Assembly (NCBI GenBank): GCA_944472155.2
Contig: OX235273.1
Span: 9,273,204-9,337,203, forward strand
Length of the DNA: 64,000 bases
Origin: Trichobilharzia szidati
Lineage: Eukaryota; Platyhelminthes; Trematoda; Strigeidida; Schistosomatidae
Direction: 5' to 3'
The notes beneath the pieces are model-generated. The model made no database searches and had not been told where the DNA came from. It saw nothing but the letters and a program-made list of their open reading frames with translations. This document shows positions 21,916-33,185 of this stretch, piece after piece. Made by a program: the position numbers and the translations under genes. Position 1 is the stretch's first letter, and each line of letters starts with the position of its first letter.

Positions 21916-22184
21916 TTGTGATCTGAACACTTTTGGTTTCCAGAGGAAACTGTCGTGGAATTTCATCTTATCGGAATTGTGTTAATTGGAAATTAATTTA
22001 CAAATAGAGAATTTGACAAATGAATTCTCCACGAACCGTTAGAGCAAGTTTTAAATGTTTGAAAAGTTTTTTATATTTCTCTCTTTTTACCTTAGACTTT
22101 TGTAGACGGAGCTTTCATCCCCCATGCAAACTCTAACTTGATTATTGTTCTTTAAAAAGGAGAGCTAATGACATTTCATATCTA
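21916..22184. other. No feature seen
   Basis: AT-rich intronic DNA. Confidence 0.4.
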
Positions 22185-22452
22185 TTTGTTTATTAGATAT
22201 ATCACACAATGTGAAACAGTATTACTGTTAACTGGATGACAAAGTTACGAACACAATTTATTGTTGTTCATAATCATACCAGTGGTAATCAGACAACTTC
22301 GAAACTTGAATTTTGTAGTTTTCTTTATTCCTCCCTATTCGTCGTGGGAGTGGGTAGCAGAATTTTCCAGATGTCCGGCTGGACAGGTGTTGAATCATTC
22401 CTATTGCACGTATTCCCTCTAAGTTGATTCGATAAGCATAAAGCTTCCGTTT
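22185..22452 (-). mobile_element. Penelope-like C-terminal and 3' fragment
   Basis: Minus-strand match to the 8.27-8.53 kb PLE piece (GMIQHLSSRTSGKF against GMIQRLSSRTSGKF). Confidence 0.7.
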
Positions 22453-22870
22453 GCTGCACAACTGCTTCCTGCTAGGTTGGTTCGTTCGCTCTCAGAGATC
22501 CCTGTTGCTGATCTTTTCTGGCCAGCCATCTAATCTTGAGTAGTATTGAGCAAAGACAGTTGTTGATGAAGGTCTGTAGTTTGTTCGAAGTGGCCTTCGT
22601 GACGTGGCGTAATGCCAAATCTCTGATCCATGTAGAGTAGCACTGACTTCACATTGGAGTTTAAAATTCGGATCTTATTTTCATGTTCAGTAGTGCTGTT
22701 GATCTCCACACAGGCTTGGTGAGAGTAATGGAAGCTTGCTTTGCTCTTCCGATCCTCGCTGCTTTGATATCTTCATCAGTTGCTTCCGCCTGTAGTTGAA
22801 ACAATACTTCCCAGGTCAGTGGGTGGGTAGGTAAAGGAGGTTGCTTCTTTCAGATCCTTACAAACCAAAC
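22452..22870 (-). mobile_element. RTE-like internal fragment
   Basis: Minus-strand RTE sequence lacking its 3' end, fused to the PLE at about 22452. Covers the region between the NIRIFNSNVKS-type motif and the C-terminal NRDLWE region. Confidence 0.7.
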
Positions 22871-23084
22871 TTTAGAAAACTTATTACTCTGTGGAAAAGG
22901 CAATTTCATCAGAAATTACAGCTGAATTGATTTTAGTAGTATAAGCGTACTAAAAATCATACTAAAATTCTTAAATATTCTGTTTTCAATAGATATACAA
23001 GAAAGTTAAGTTAAAGTTTAAAAAATGTTATGTTACGTTTTCACATACGCCTAATCAATTAATTAATCAATTATTTTGCCAAGA
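22871..23084. other. No feature seen
   Basis: AT-rich intronic DNA. Confidence 0.4.
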
Positions 23085-23300
23085 TTGACCACAAATTGAC
23101 TTCACTCACAGAGTTACTCAAAACCACCAGGGAGTACTAGACGACTGTTTCGTCCTGGCCTGGAACTCTTCAGCATGCTATATACCCATAACATCATTGC
23201 CAGGGATCAGAACTGGGATCTTTAGGCTACAAGGTGAGCTCCTAGACCATTCAGGAAGTTCGGTTCACCAAATTACAGGAGTGAGGTCAAATACTTGGTG
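23085..23300 (-). mobile_element. SINE-A copy with hammerhead core intact
   Basis: Minus strand: tRNA-like head about 23265-23195; hammerhead 23178-23133 with CTGAAGAG, GUUC/GGAC stem II, GAAAC and GUC all present. Stem I is weakened (CATG against TAGTAC), so cleavage is doubtful. Confidence 0.7.
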
Positions 23301-23495
23301 ATGATACCGACCGGCGGTTGCACTATTAGTGGCGAGTTGGTAAAAGCTAGAATTCATAAAATGGTCATTCGGTTCTGTTCCAGTAGCTCAGTAGTATATA
23401 AAACCACCTTGTAACCTACCGATAGGTCCATTGAAGAAACAGCTGTCCAGGATATCCTCAAACTAAAGTCAGTCTTAGAACCAATCAAGTCGATC
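23300..23495 (+). mobile_element. SINE-A copy lacking stem II
   Basis: Plus-strand tRNA-like head and then TTGAAGAAACAGCTGTCC: the two hammerhead core halves are joined with stem II deleted. Confidence 0.6.
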
Positions 23496-23499
23496 CAAA

Positions 23500-24725
23500 C
23501 AAATTTCAAATTTGAATAAGGCATCAAGAAGACAAATTTCGCGAGATGATATCGTCATTTCGTAGCTGCTTTACAACCGCTTAACAACTAACATGGTTAA
23601 CAATAATAGAATAAAGTTCATGACAATTACTCAGTTAAATAAAAAACAAAAGTACATACTGATGACCAATCATATTTAGATAGGTCATGTTGTCCACCGT
23701 AGGCGAAGATTGAAGTCCATTGTTTTTTGGATACACAGTTTAGTCTGTATGTGATTAATCCAAAGTGCTTCCATCACCTTCAATAACCTTGAATTAGAGT
23801 TATGTGATGAAATAATTGTGAAGCAGTCATTAATAATATTGATTTTGTGACCTGACATCAACAAGTGTTTTGCAATGGATGATGCTGGATTTCTATTCAG
23901 ATTATTGGCATTGAGATTTTCTATATGATTTAGTAGCCATTTTGGAACATGTTCTCTTCGACGACCACATTGGAACATTCTATTGGTTCTGCCTATATAT
24001 GTGTGTGTCACCGCAACTGCAGGTGAACTTGTAGATACAGTCTGAAGTAGAGTTCATAGAATTCCGTCCTTTAATCGTAGGTGCAGGGATCGAAAATGTT
24101 CGGCAAGTGAGAAAAGGAGATGCGGCGTAGAATGTGCGTTTGATGGCTGACCGAAGTCTTTGAGTTGTCAACTGCATAATCTGGTCACCCTTAAATGGTA
24201 GGTAGGTTAATAAAGATAGCTTTCTTTGGTACCGAAGCTGTCTTTTCGAGGTGTGGTCTTTTTTTACTGCGACAAGTGATGAAGTTCTCCGGATAACCAT
24301 TCGCCAATAAAACTGAATGTATATGACGAAAATCATCCATCAATGTATCACTCGTGCATATTTTTCGGGCCCTTCAAAACAAACATTTCACTAGGAAACG
24401 TTTATATTGGATAGGAACAAAACTGGTAAAATGAAGATATTGTCCACTCCATGTCTGTTTACGAAAAATAGATCGCTGAATCGTTCCATCATCTCTCCTG
24501 GTCATTGTAATATCGAGGAAACCGAGTTTGTTATTCGATTCGTGTTCGGAAGTCACTCAGATATTTGGATGAATATGATTAAATAGGGTAATAAAGTTTT
24601 CAGTAGATTTACTATTATTACTAATAATGAGAGTATCGTCTACATAACGTTTATACAGCATAAATTCTCCAAGCATACCTTGCATTTGTTTTTCCAATGT
24701 GGACATGAATATATCTGCAAAATAT
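23500..24725 (-). mobile_element. Penelope-like element adjoining Dlx exon 2
   Basis: Minus strand: RT catalytic RYVDDTLIISNN with intact YVDD at 24645-24634; KLGFLDI and SIFRKQTWSGQYLHF (about 24530-24430); linker LPFKGDQI (about 24200); CIYKFTCSCGDT and YIGRTNRMF (GIY-YIG, with a frameshift at about 24000); EHVPKWLLNHIENL, SSIAKHLLMSGHKIN, and the C-terminal segment to about 23685. A 3' region follows to about 23500. 5'-truncated in the RT palm; the truncation point is about 20-30 bp from the exon 2 polypyrimidine tract. Confidence 0.88.
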
Positions 24726-24748
24726 TATTTTCATTTGTTTTTCTATAG

Positions 24749-26319
24749 GCATTTCAGCAAACAAAGGAATAGATCAGCAGTTTAACTGTGAAATTTTGAA
24801 AATATGTAGAAATGACAGAGAAATTGGAGAAATCAAAGCGATTGACACAGAAGAAACTGAAGAATTGAAAGAAGGAGGTGAATTGGACAGCGAAGAGTAC
24901 TTACAGGAGTTCCACTGTCAGCATCACCCTCATCATCACCATCATAATCACAGACAATATCAAGACGAACTGTCTGAACACATCTTAACACATAATAACA
25001 ACAACAACAATAATAATCCTACAATAAGCATAACAGCTTCACCAAGTACTCTGAAGCATTGTCGACAATCCCCACTGATCAACTGGTTTAACGACGCCAG
25101 CAGTTATGATTATCGTCAAATGAAATGTGAAATTCCACGCACATGTGATAATCCCCTGATATTCTCTTCTGAAAATATTCCATGTTATCCTATACACCAG
25201 TATATTACTGATTCTTCTGGTTACATATCTTCGAATACATCACTTGGTATTTCTACTGTCGCCTCGGCATCTTCACCTTCAGAAGGGATACAACCTTCAT
25301 TATGTTTAACAACAGTAAGTAAAATAAAACAATCAGTTATAGAAGGAGAGAATACTACTCAAACCCCTTTAATCAGTAGTATAGATCAATTTACTGATGT
25401 ACAAAATGAAACTGTCGTCTGTGAAAAATATCTTTCACAAGCCTATTACCCTTCACCAATGACAAGTGATATTCACCAGTCGCATAAAGAGTATTTCAAT
25501 TATACGGAATTTAACCAAGCCTATCAAACGCCTGGACGTGACAGTAGAAATACCAGTCCAAGCGGGCTGTCGACTTTTCAGTCAAGTCAAAAGTTATTCA
25601 GAAGTAATAGTAGCCATCAACAACACTATGAACAGTATAAACCTTCGTGGAGAATAGACCTGACTGGTGGTGCGGCTGCTGCTGTCACTTCCGCTTCATG
25701 TAATGACATCCAACTGACAAGATCCCTATCTGAAGAGAATGATGAAATAGGTTTGGATGAGAACGAAGGAAATACTCGACTGGGAAAGGAAAGTAATCGA
25801 TATTGTTTAGACCGATCTACAGATGTAATTCTAAGCAGGGATTATTCAAATTACCAAACGAACAATACATTTCATGCTTCAACAATATCTAAAAATATTC
25901 ATGGATACATGAATCCTGAGATGATGCCTAACAGTTTAATGAGTAATATTAACAATAGACTGTTTAATTTAACACATTCTGGAGGTTATTCTACATGCTC
26001 TTCATCTGGTGCCTGTTCTGTTTGCTCTCCATCTGCCTATACAACAACTATGACAACAATTACATCATCAATAGCCGGAACAATGTCATCGATAGCAGCA
26101 CAACCGCCACCACCACACGCACCACAACCACAGTCGACATCAATGACGTGTTCAAGAGTTGTTGGACAAGAGAACAAGAATAAAAAACTCCGCAAACCAC
26201 GAACAATCTATTCCAGTATGCAATTACAACAGCTCGCTAAACGATTTCATTTAACTCAATACTTAAGTTTGCCAGAAAGAGCTGAATTGGCGGCTTCACT
26301 GGGACTTACACAAACACAA
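24749..26319 (+). CDS. Dlx: Dlx exon 2 (central region and first 44 residues of homeodomain)
   Basis: Encodes the end of codon 203 through residue 726. The acceptor is a T-rich tract ending TTTTTCTATAG at 24748; the donor is CAA|GTAGGC, with GT at 26320. Visible segments are an acidic stretch (about residues 235-255), a His-rich run (about 259-270), an Asn run (about 285-292), long Ser/Thr-rich disordered sequence, and a Pro-rich stretch just before the homeodomain. Homeodomain positions 1-44 carry the Dlx signature: RKPRTIYSS in the N-terminal arm, Leu16, Phe20, Tyr25, and [17 protein letters not shown] through helix 2 and the turn into helix 3. Without splicing the frame ends two codons later at TGA 26326-26328, as expected when the homeodomain is interrupted by an intron. 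A PLE in antisense orientation ends about 30 bp before the exon. Confidence 0.95.
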
Positions 26320-26344
26320 GTAGGCTGAATATTATTTTATATTA

Positions 26345-27980
26345 TATTATTTATATCATTATTATTTCCTTTAATTCCTAGAGGAACATAGGGCTTCAGC
26401 TGCACGTTTCCATTGCGTTCGGTTCTCTAATAACGTTTTCATCTGGCTCCAGGTCTGACCACATGCTTTCATCTCCTCTTCACATGACCTCCTTGGACGA
26501 CCAACTCGCCGCTTCCCTTTCGGGTTCCACTCGATGTCTTGTCTAGTGATGTCACTTGATGGTTTCCTGAGAGTATGACCAGTCAATCAATCTCCATTTC
26601 TTCCTGCCTATTTGTTTCACAATCGGTTCCTGGTTGGTTCGCTCATTGCCAGAGATCTCTGTTGCTGATCTTTTCTGGCTGGCCATCTGATCTTGAGTAT
26701 TGAGCGAAGACAACTGTTAATGAAGGTTTGTAGTTTGTTTGAGATGCTCTTTATGACGCGCAGTGCAAGTCTCTGATCCGTATAGTAGCATTGACTGACT
26801 TCACAATGGAGTTGAAAATCCAGATCTTATTTTCATTTTCATGCTGAGTGCTGTTGACCTCCACACAGACTTGAGAGTAGTGAAAGCTTGTCTTGCTTTT
26901 CTGATTCTCGCTTTGATATCCTCGTCAGTTCCGTCTGCCTGTAGTTGAAACGATGCTTCCCAGGTAGGTAAAAGAGGTTGTTTCTTTCAGGTTCCTCCCA
27001 TTTATGCTGATTGTTGTCTGTTGTTGTTGTGGCTGTTGGTGGTGTTGACCAGGAATCTTCATTATCTCTGTTTTCTCTATGTTCACCTGAAGTCCTATCT
27101 TTGATGCTTCGCCTGTCAACTTATTACTTTTCGCTTGTATATCTTCCAGTTTGTGGGAAATCAGACATATATCATCGGCGAAGTTTATATCCTCCAAGTT
27201 TTTGTGTGGGTCCATCTTAAGCCTATTTCCTCATTGCCCACTGACTGTCGCATTATCCAATTTACTGCAATCAGGAAAATCATTGGTGATAGTAGGCAGC
27301 CAGCTTGTTTTACTCCTGTCCTCAATTCGAAGGATTCCGTGAGTTTCCCGTTGTGGATTACTTGGCATGCAGCATTGTCGTACAGCTGTTGGATGAGATG
27401 TATAATTGTCGGTGGCACCCCATAGTAGCGAAGTAGTTGCCAAATCGCCTCTCGATCGACACTGTCAAAGGCCTTTTAAAAGTCGATGAAGTTGAGATAA
27501 AGAGGTGACTGCTATTCGAAGCTTTGTTCAATGATGATCCGTAGTATTAATATAAGTATAAAACTTGGGCACTGTGGTAGAGCATAACTCCATTATGGAT
27601 AAGATCTTATTTTGATAAATCACACAGTGTTGTACAGTAATATTAACTGTACAGCACTGTGTGATTTATCAAAATAAAATTTTATCCATAATTGAGATGA
27701 TCCGTAGGTGGCGATTTGATCAATACATGACTTGTTTCTTCTGAATCCAGCTTGTTCCGGTCGAAGTTTTTCATCCAGGGCTTGTTTGATTCTCTCCAGG
27801 ATGATGCGGCTTAGTATTTTGCTTGGGATGGACAGTAGCATAATTCCGCGCCAGTTCTTGCATTGACTTAAGTTTCCTTTCTTTGGCAGTTTGAATAAGT
27901 ATCCTTTCTTCCAATCCTCGGGTACCTTGCCCTCTTTCCACACCTTCTCCAGTAGTGGTCCGCTGTTATCTCTGGATATT
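26345..27980 (-). mobile_element. RTE-like retrotransposon, RT and C-terminus
   Basis: On the minus strand: VPEDWKKGYLFKLPKKGNLS, CKNWRGIMLLSIPSKILSRI (RT fingers, about 27925-27790), PEQAGFRRNKSCIDQI, TGVKQAGCLLSPMIFLI, then DINFADDICLISHKLED (catalytic FADD, about 27190-27120), the NGRNLKE..FTYLGSIVS segment, and the RTE C-terminus with [21 protein letters not shown] near 26520. It ends with TTATTATTT at 26345. Several frameshifts. It starts 25 bp after the exon 2 donor and is interrupted by a 151-bp insertion. Confidence 0.88.
27545..27695. mobile_element. 151-bp palindromic insertion with 12-bp target duplication
   Basis: GATGATCCGTAG at 27533-27544 and again at 27696-27707 flank it. Most of it is a near-perfect palindrome (about 27592-27693, arms about 47 nt, AT-rich centre). 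The arm sequence (TTTGATAAATCACACAGTG) resembles the PLE end at 22.2 and 8.27 kb (AGATATATCACACAATGTG). It is therefore probably a very short fold-back PLE product, or a MITE. Confidence 0.75.
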
Positions 27981-28090
27981 TTATAATAGTAATAGTTTTA
28001 TTCTGGACAATGTTTATATAATGTAGAGAATTTCCAGCAGAGTTTATTTCATGATATTTTCTCTTCGTCCAGCCAGGATCTTCAAATAAA
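27980..28090 (-). repeat. 3' tail of an unnamed retroelement
   Basis: Shares the TTTATTCxxxA...GAGAATTTC tail with 32085-32195 and 57050-57130. Confidence 0.35.
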
Positions 28091-28099
28091 AACATTAAT

Positions 28100-28190
28100 T
28101 TTTCGAGTTTGACCACGGATTGATATCAGTTGGAGAACCATTGAAAAACATCGAGGAGTACTGGACAGCTGTTTCATCCTAGTTTCTGGG
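28100..28190 (-). mobile_element. SINE-A fragment cut by a SINE-B
   Basis: Minus-strand 3' half with one side of the hammerhead (GATGAAACAGCTGTCC); it ends where SINE-B begins. Confidence 0.6.
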
Positions 28191-28412
28191 AATGACTTGT
28201 TGCATAAGAGGTGGTGGCTCTCGTGGCCCAAGTGGTTTAGTGGATAACGCTTCGGTGTTTGAAACTATGGGTACTGGGTTCGAGCCTCTGTGGGAACATC
28301 ATTACTCAGTGGGGAATGCAGGTACATCCAGTTGAAAAGTCACAAATAGGACGGAATGCTGGTTGTCCTGAACTCCACCTCTAGTCACCATCCACCAATT
28401 AACTTCTAATTT
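28191..28412 (+). mobile_element. SINE-B copy
   Basis: Plus-strand head with TGGCCCAAGTGG (A-box region) and GGGTTCGAGCC (B box), then a hammerhead with TTGAAAAG and GGAATG in place of CTGACGAG and GAAATG, so inactive. Confidence 0.75.
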
Positions 28413-28414
28413 GA

Positions 28415-28560
28415 AGACACTTACTTGATAGTGCCTAGTGGTAGAGTCCAGAGTATGCCCATTTTATCCTATTTAGGACTCGTCATCTGAATGTAGCTGT
28501 ATCTGCGCTGACTAATGATTTTCCCACTGGGACTCGAATTGAATAGTGTCAAGGAGAAGC
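28415..28560 (-). mobile_element. SINE-B fragment, opposite orientation
   Basis: Minus-strand hammerhead region with GATGACGAGTCC and ATAAAATG (C3 and G12 changed), followed by a decayed head. Confidence 0.55.
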
Positions 28561-29060
28561 CCGGCGATGGCACTGCTTAAAGCATTTGTTCTCTTTAGAC
28601 ATAAGCTTTTTGTTACATGTTCAAAAAATCATAGATATGCTCTTCTTTCTGTCCTTCCAATGTAACTGCTCCCTCAGATACATGTAAATTTGCATATACA
28701 GTTGGAGTTCACATGAGAAGGATATCTATCGATTTTTGATTGCACTAAAGAGCAAGTTGTCTGACAGACGGGAACGAGCTTAGCTGCAGGATATGCTCTC
28801 CCTAGAGGCGTTCTCAATCTTCTGTTGATCATCGCTGTAATATTTTCACCTTTATAATCAAGTTGAATATAGATAGGCTTTTTCTCCACTGTGATTTGTT
28901 TGATATTTGAGACTTCAGATCTTCCCTACTTGGTAATGAATCATTGAGGGTGACCATTGCTTTTCAATATCTTTTCAATAAACATAAATTCTTCCTTTAA
29001 TTTCTCTATAGAGCATATTCTTCTCGCTCTATAGTACAGAGTCTTGACCAGTGCTCGTTT
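28560..29060 (-). mobile_element. Penelope-like linker and GIY-YIG start
   Basis: Minus strand: linker with DYKGENITAMINRRLRTPLGRAYPAAKLVPV, then CICKFTCI, a stop, GSSYIGRTERRAYL (YIG intact) and FFEHVTKSLC. Truncated after the first third of the nuclease. Confidence 0.75.
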
Positions 29061-29139
29061 ATAGCTATTTGGACAAAAACTATTCATGATATGGGAATGT
29101 TTCACACGGTTAAATAATTTGTGAATTGCAAATTCGCTG

Positions 29140-29325
29140 CCGGTTCGCTCAAGCAGCTAGCCAGAAATCATGTGCTTCTGAAGTGATTCAGCTATCAAGG
29201 CTAAGTCACCATCGTCTACACCACTGATAAACTTGGACCCAAAAGAGCGAAACAGCCGTCCAATGGTGTTTAAATACTGACTGGTTGACTGGCTGACAAG
29301 CACTATTGGTTGGTGTAAGAGAGTC
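29140..29325 (+). repeat. Repeat-X copy
   Basis: CTGATAAACT...AAAGAGCGAAACAGCC and GTGTTTAAATACTGACTGG match 540-645 and 38390-38690. Confidence 0.45.
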
Positions 29326-29329
29326 ATGT

Positions 29330-29515
29330 ACAAAACTATGGTGGCACAGCGGTTAGGACTCTCGCCGACCATGCACATGGTCCGGGGTTCGACCTCCTAC
29401 AGACGCACACCCCTGGTATCAATTGGTCGGCCTGCAAAATTTGGGCTACCGATATCACATGCTGAAAATTCCATACTTGTACCAAAAATACGGTGTGGAA
29501 TCAAGCTATAATAAA
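29330..29515 (+). mobile_element. SINE-C copy
   Basis: Full-length-looking: GTGGCACAGCGGTTAGGACT head, CATGCACATGGTCC, GGGTTCGACC B box, body with CCGATATCACATGCTG, GGAATCAAGCTATAATAA end and an A-rich tail. Confidence 0.75.
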
Positions 29516-29889
29516 AAAAAATAGTTTTATGTGTTTACAGTTGTTCAATACCTTTTTTCTCGTTCACTGAATATTCTTCGTGTCCCGACGAAAAGTATTT
29601 CTCTATTTATTGATCAATCTATCTTAAAAGTTATCCTCTTTTATTGATTTTTGCTAAATTTAGAAACACTACTAACTAAAATAACTGCATGTTTACGCGC
29701 TTACATCCTTCTTTCAAACCCTATAATTATACAGTTTTAAAAAGAAAATCGGAATTTATTTAATTATTATTTTCTAATTTTTCTTCTCTTCTCCTCTACT
29801 CATCTTCTCACTTAAATGTAGGCAATGTTTCTCACTTCATCTGTCCAATAAACAGTTACCTTAATTCTTCCATTTTGTGTTCTCTAATC
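29516..29889. other. No feature seen
   Basis: AT-rich intronic DNA. Confidence 0.4.
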
Positions 29890-30440
29890 TGAGTAGGTTA
29901 TTTGCAACGAAGCTTTCATTACCTATCTAGACAGCATATTCAGTGTAGGCTGTATAGAATACGAAGTGAATAATGATACAACTGTCTATCCTAATGACCT
30001 TGGTTTTGATTGGTTGTTGATTTGCACTGGTATTGATCGTTTTTATTAACTTTGAATTTGATAATATATTTTATTGGCTGATTTACGCATCATTGGCTTA
30101 CACACGTGGTGGGACAAAATCCTGGATGATGTACTCTTAAACTTCACTTATTTGGTAATGAGGGGACGTTGGGCATGAAGCTAGCAATAAAAGAATCAAT
30201 ATCTCTGCTATTGAGATCTCAGAGGTCATGCTTGAAGGTATATGTCCCACTGGGATGGCAAACGAATAAAATTTTGGTTAGTTAGTTTTGTCTTTGTCAG
30301 TTCTGTCTGCTAAATGAAGATTTGTTTGAGTACTAGGCTTCTGGAGATCCCATGGTCTAAGATTTGTATATGTCCCTAGTTGAATTAGTGTTTGTGGTTT
30401 TCAGTATGCGTTGATATGACAGGATGGATATTACTGTCTC
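29890..30440 (-). mobile_element. Second copy of the 17.85-kb Penelope-type repeat
   Basis: Parallels 17850-18360. Its hammerhead counterpart at about 29960-29910 reads CTGAATA, so G8 is lost, and stem II is weaker. Confidence 0.45.
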
Positions 30441-30869
30441 TGCTAAGCCAATAATAAACTGGGCACGAGGCTCCCAACTCCATCACGTAAAAATAAACAC
30501 CACTGCTACAGGAACTTCAAACCTCTAGCCTGAAGCCCTGTGTTTCACTGTGAATGTAAAGGAATAAAAAATTCTGACTGGTCACTTTGGAGTTAGTCGT
30601 GCGTTTCTCATCCCTTGGGTCTCTATTCTTTAACTTTAACAGTTTCTTAATCTATCTGACCTTTGAACTTTGTCAGGAGGCATTTCAATTTCAACAGAAT
30701 TATTCCATTCAAGGCCAGTTAATCCAAATTTACTGCTTGTTAAGTAACACCTATCTGTAAAGCAATTATCTGATTTGAAAGAAATCTACACTCCCCTAGC
30801 TCTCCCCTAAGACAAACACAGCACTATTATATTAGAGACTTAAGTGACAGGTGTTTAGATTTTTTCTCA
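30441..30869. other. Unassigned intronic DNA
   Basis: Includes a tail-like segment resembling 19.25 kb; no genes seen. Confidence 0.3.
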
Positions 30870-31165
30870 CGTTCAAGCATGGATTGATATCAGTCAGAGA
30901 ACCATTGGAAACGATCAGAGGGTATTGGACATCTGTTTCGACCTAGTTTGGGACTCATCGTCAGTACCTACCCACTATGTTTCGAACCAAGACCTTCTAG
31001 TTACAAGGCAAGCTCGTAAACCATCCAGCCACTGGGACCTGACTCCTCAGTTCGTGATTTCAGCTCGACTGGCACCAGTCAATATCATCGGCGACGAGTG
31101 TTTCTCCTCATTCCAGACTGACAGGACTCCACCAGAATTCCAGACAAAAGCTTCATGTAGCCAGC
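30870..31165 (-). mobile_element. SINE-A copy, hammerhead mutated
   Basis: tRNA-like head about 31040-30970; hammerhead with GGTACTG, ACGATGAG, GTCGAAACAG and GUC. C3 and U4 are changed. Confidence 0.7.
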
Positions 31166-31167
31166 CA

Positions 31168-31240
31168 CTAGAGAGCAGTCACCCGGACCATGTGCATGGT
31201 CAGCGAGCGTCCTAACCGCTGTGCCACCGACGCACATAGA
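31168..31240 (-). mobile_element. SINE-C head fragment
   Basis: Minus-strand TGCGTCGGTGGCACAGCGG...CATGCACATGGTCC only. Confidence 0.6.
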
Positions 31241-31261
31241 GAGTTAGTTCGTGGGAATTTG

Positions 31262-31345
31262 ATTTGCCTTTTCAACTCTAACCACGGATTGACATGACTT
31301 AGAGAACTGCTGAAAACCTGGGAGGGGAGGGTACTGGACAGCTGT
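31262..31345 (-). mobile_element. SINE-A 3' fragment
   Basis: Ends at a poly-T run in the middle of the hammerhead (CAGCTGTCC side only). Confidence 0.5.
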
Positions 31346-31349
31346 TTTT

Positions 31350-32084
31350 TTAATTACCAAAAACCTTTGAAGAAGCAATTATGAGATAGTAAAAGACGCA
31401 AGTTTCGACACTCAAACTTGAAATGTTAATATCATCGACAGAGAGAGATAAAGAGTGATAGGGAGGGTGGGGGAAGGGAGATAACACCTTCCTTTCGTCT
31501 AATCTTTACCTTTTACTGTCCATTTTTCAGGTGATATATGATTTGAGTAGACATCCACTGGATAATTATGTAACTGACACGTGTATTCAGAAACCAAACT
31601 AGACCATTAAAGAGATAATAATTTATTTCATATCAGACGATTTGTCAGGAATATCTTACGGTTGAGTAGATTTAAATTATCCGCCATCGACAGCTAACTA
31701 ATATTCGTAATTATTATCAATGATGCAATAAAATAAAATGAAATAGATGGATTATCACTTATATTGAAACATTGAACAACATTTGAAATGAAGACTAGAT
31801 TATTCAATGTACAATAAACAATCAGTTTTAATGAGTCTTTCAATAGACTTATACATTGTTGACATATGTCGCGACAATGATAAAACATATTTTCATCAAG
31901 TTTTTATATAAAATAATTTTCAAATTTTATTACATTAAAGTTTGTTGGTAGGACAGCAATGCTGATTGATGTCTTGGTAGAGAAGTCTGGATGATAACAG
32001 TAAGTGTCTGTGGGTTAATATTCCGACACATGTTCCAGGATAAGGTAGGCAATTCACGGAATATACACATCTGATCATAATAAT
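31350..32084. other. No feature seen
   Basis: AT-rich intronic DNA without ORFs of note. Confidence 0.4.
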
Positions 32085-32198
32085 AGTAATAATCTCTTTA
32101 TTCCAAATAATAATAATAACAGAATGGAATTTCTCCAGCGTTTTTATACATGCTACAACAATTTAGCTCCATTTATAAATATAAATGAAAATGAAACC
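32085..32198 (-). repeat. 3' tail of an unnamed retroelement
   Basis: CTCTTTATTCCAAATAAT...GGAATTTCTCC resembles the starts of the 57047-57680 insertion and 27980-28090. Confidence 0.35.
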
Positions 32199-32199
32199 A

Positions 32200-32730
32200 T
32201 TATTATTATTGTCTCCTTTAGTTCCTAGAGGAACATAGATAGGGGGCTTCAGCCACACATCTCCATGGCGTTCGATTCTCTGCCAACGTTTTCATCACCT
32301 GGCTTCAAGTCTGCTCACATGCTTTCATCTCTTCTTCGCATAGCCTCCTCCTCCTTCTCCATTTCACTCTCGCACTGACGACCAACTCACAGCTTCCCGT
32401 TTGGTTTCCACTTGATCGATGGTCTGGCGTGTGGTGTCACTCATTTGATTACAGTTTGTTTTCTCAGAGTATGGCTAGCCTATACACCTTCATTTCTTCC
32501 TGTATGTTTCTTGCACAAATACTGATCTATTCTGGCCGCCCATCTGATCTTGAGTGGTATTGAGCGAAGACATCTGTTGATGAAGATATGTAGTTTGTTA
32601 GAAGTGTCCTTCGTGACGCGGTGCGGCGCCAGGTCTCTGATCCGTGTACAGTATCACTGACTTCACATTGGAGTTGAAAATTCGGATGTTATTTTTGATG
32701 CTGAGTGCTGTTGATCTCCAAATAGACTTG
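32200..32730 (-). mobile_element. RTE-like 3' fragment
   Basis: Minus-strand RTE C-terminus with the AGTTCCTAGAGGAACATA end and TTATTATTATTG tail; decayed frame; truncated at about 32730. Confidence 0.75.
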
Positions 32731-32849
32731 CTGTTCACCGACTCAACCCAATGAGCACTGCACCTTATTCCTTGTTTTACAATAAATTTCTGAAAACCAG
32801 TGTAATATTGTGATTATTATTGATAATTATTCAAACAAAATATTGGTAC

Positions 32850-33185
32850 ATAATGAACACCAACCAGGAACCAATTGTGCAATAAATATGCAGGAAGAAA
32901 TGGATGTGGATTGGATTGGCCATACTCTGAGAAAACACACCATCAAGCGAGTGGCATCAAACTCCAGGCTATAGCTCGAGTGGAACCCGAATGGAAAGAG
33001 GCGAGTTGGTCGTCAGTGCAACGGTGACATGGAGGAGGTGATGCGAAGAGAAGATGAAAGTATGTGGGCAGAGATGGAGCCAGGTGAAAACGTTGGCGGA
33101 GAACTGAACGGCATGGAGATGTGTGGCTGAAGCCCTATCTATATTCCTCTAGGAATTAAAGGAAACAATAATAATAAATAATAAT
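32850..33185 (+). mobile_element. RTE-like 3' fragment
   Basis: Plus-strand C-terminus ([33 protein letters not shown]) with GGAATTAAAGGAAACAATAA end. It faces away from the previous copy. Confidence 0.75.

Noticed and set aside
28200..28300. True tRNA genes at tRNA-like heads (here and at about 165-240, 29335, 44930 and others)
   Set aside because: A- and B-box segments are present, but cloverleaf pairing fails and the sequences continue into shared SINE bodies.
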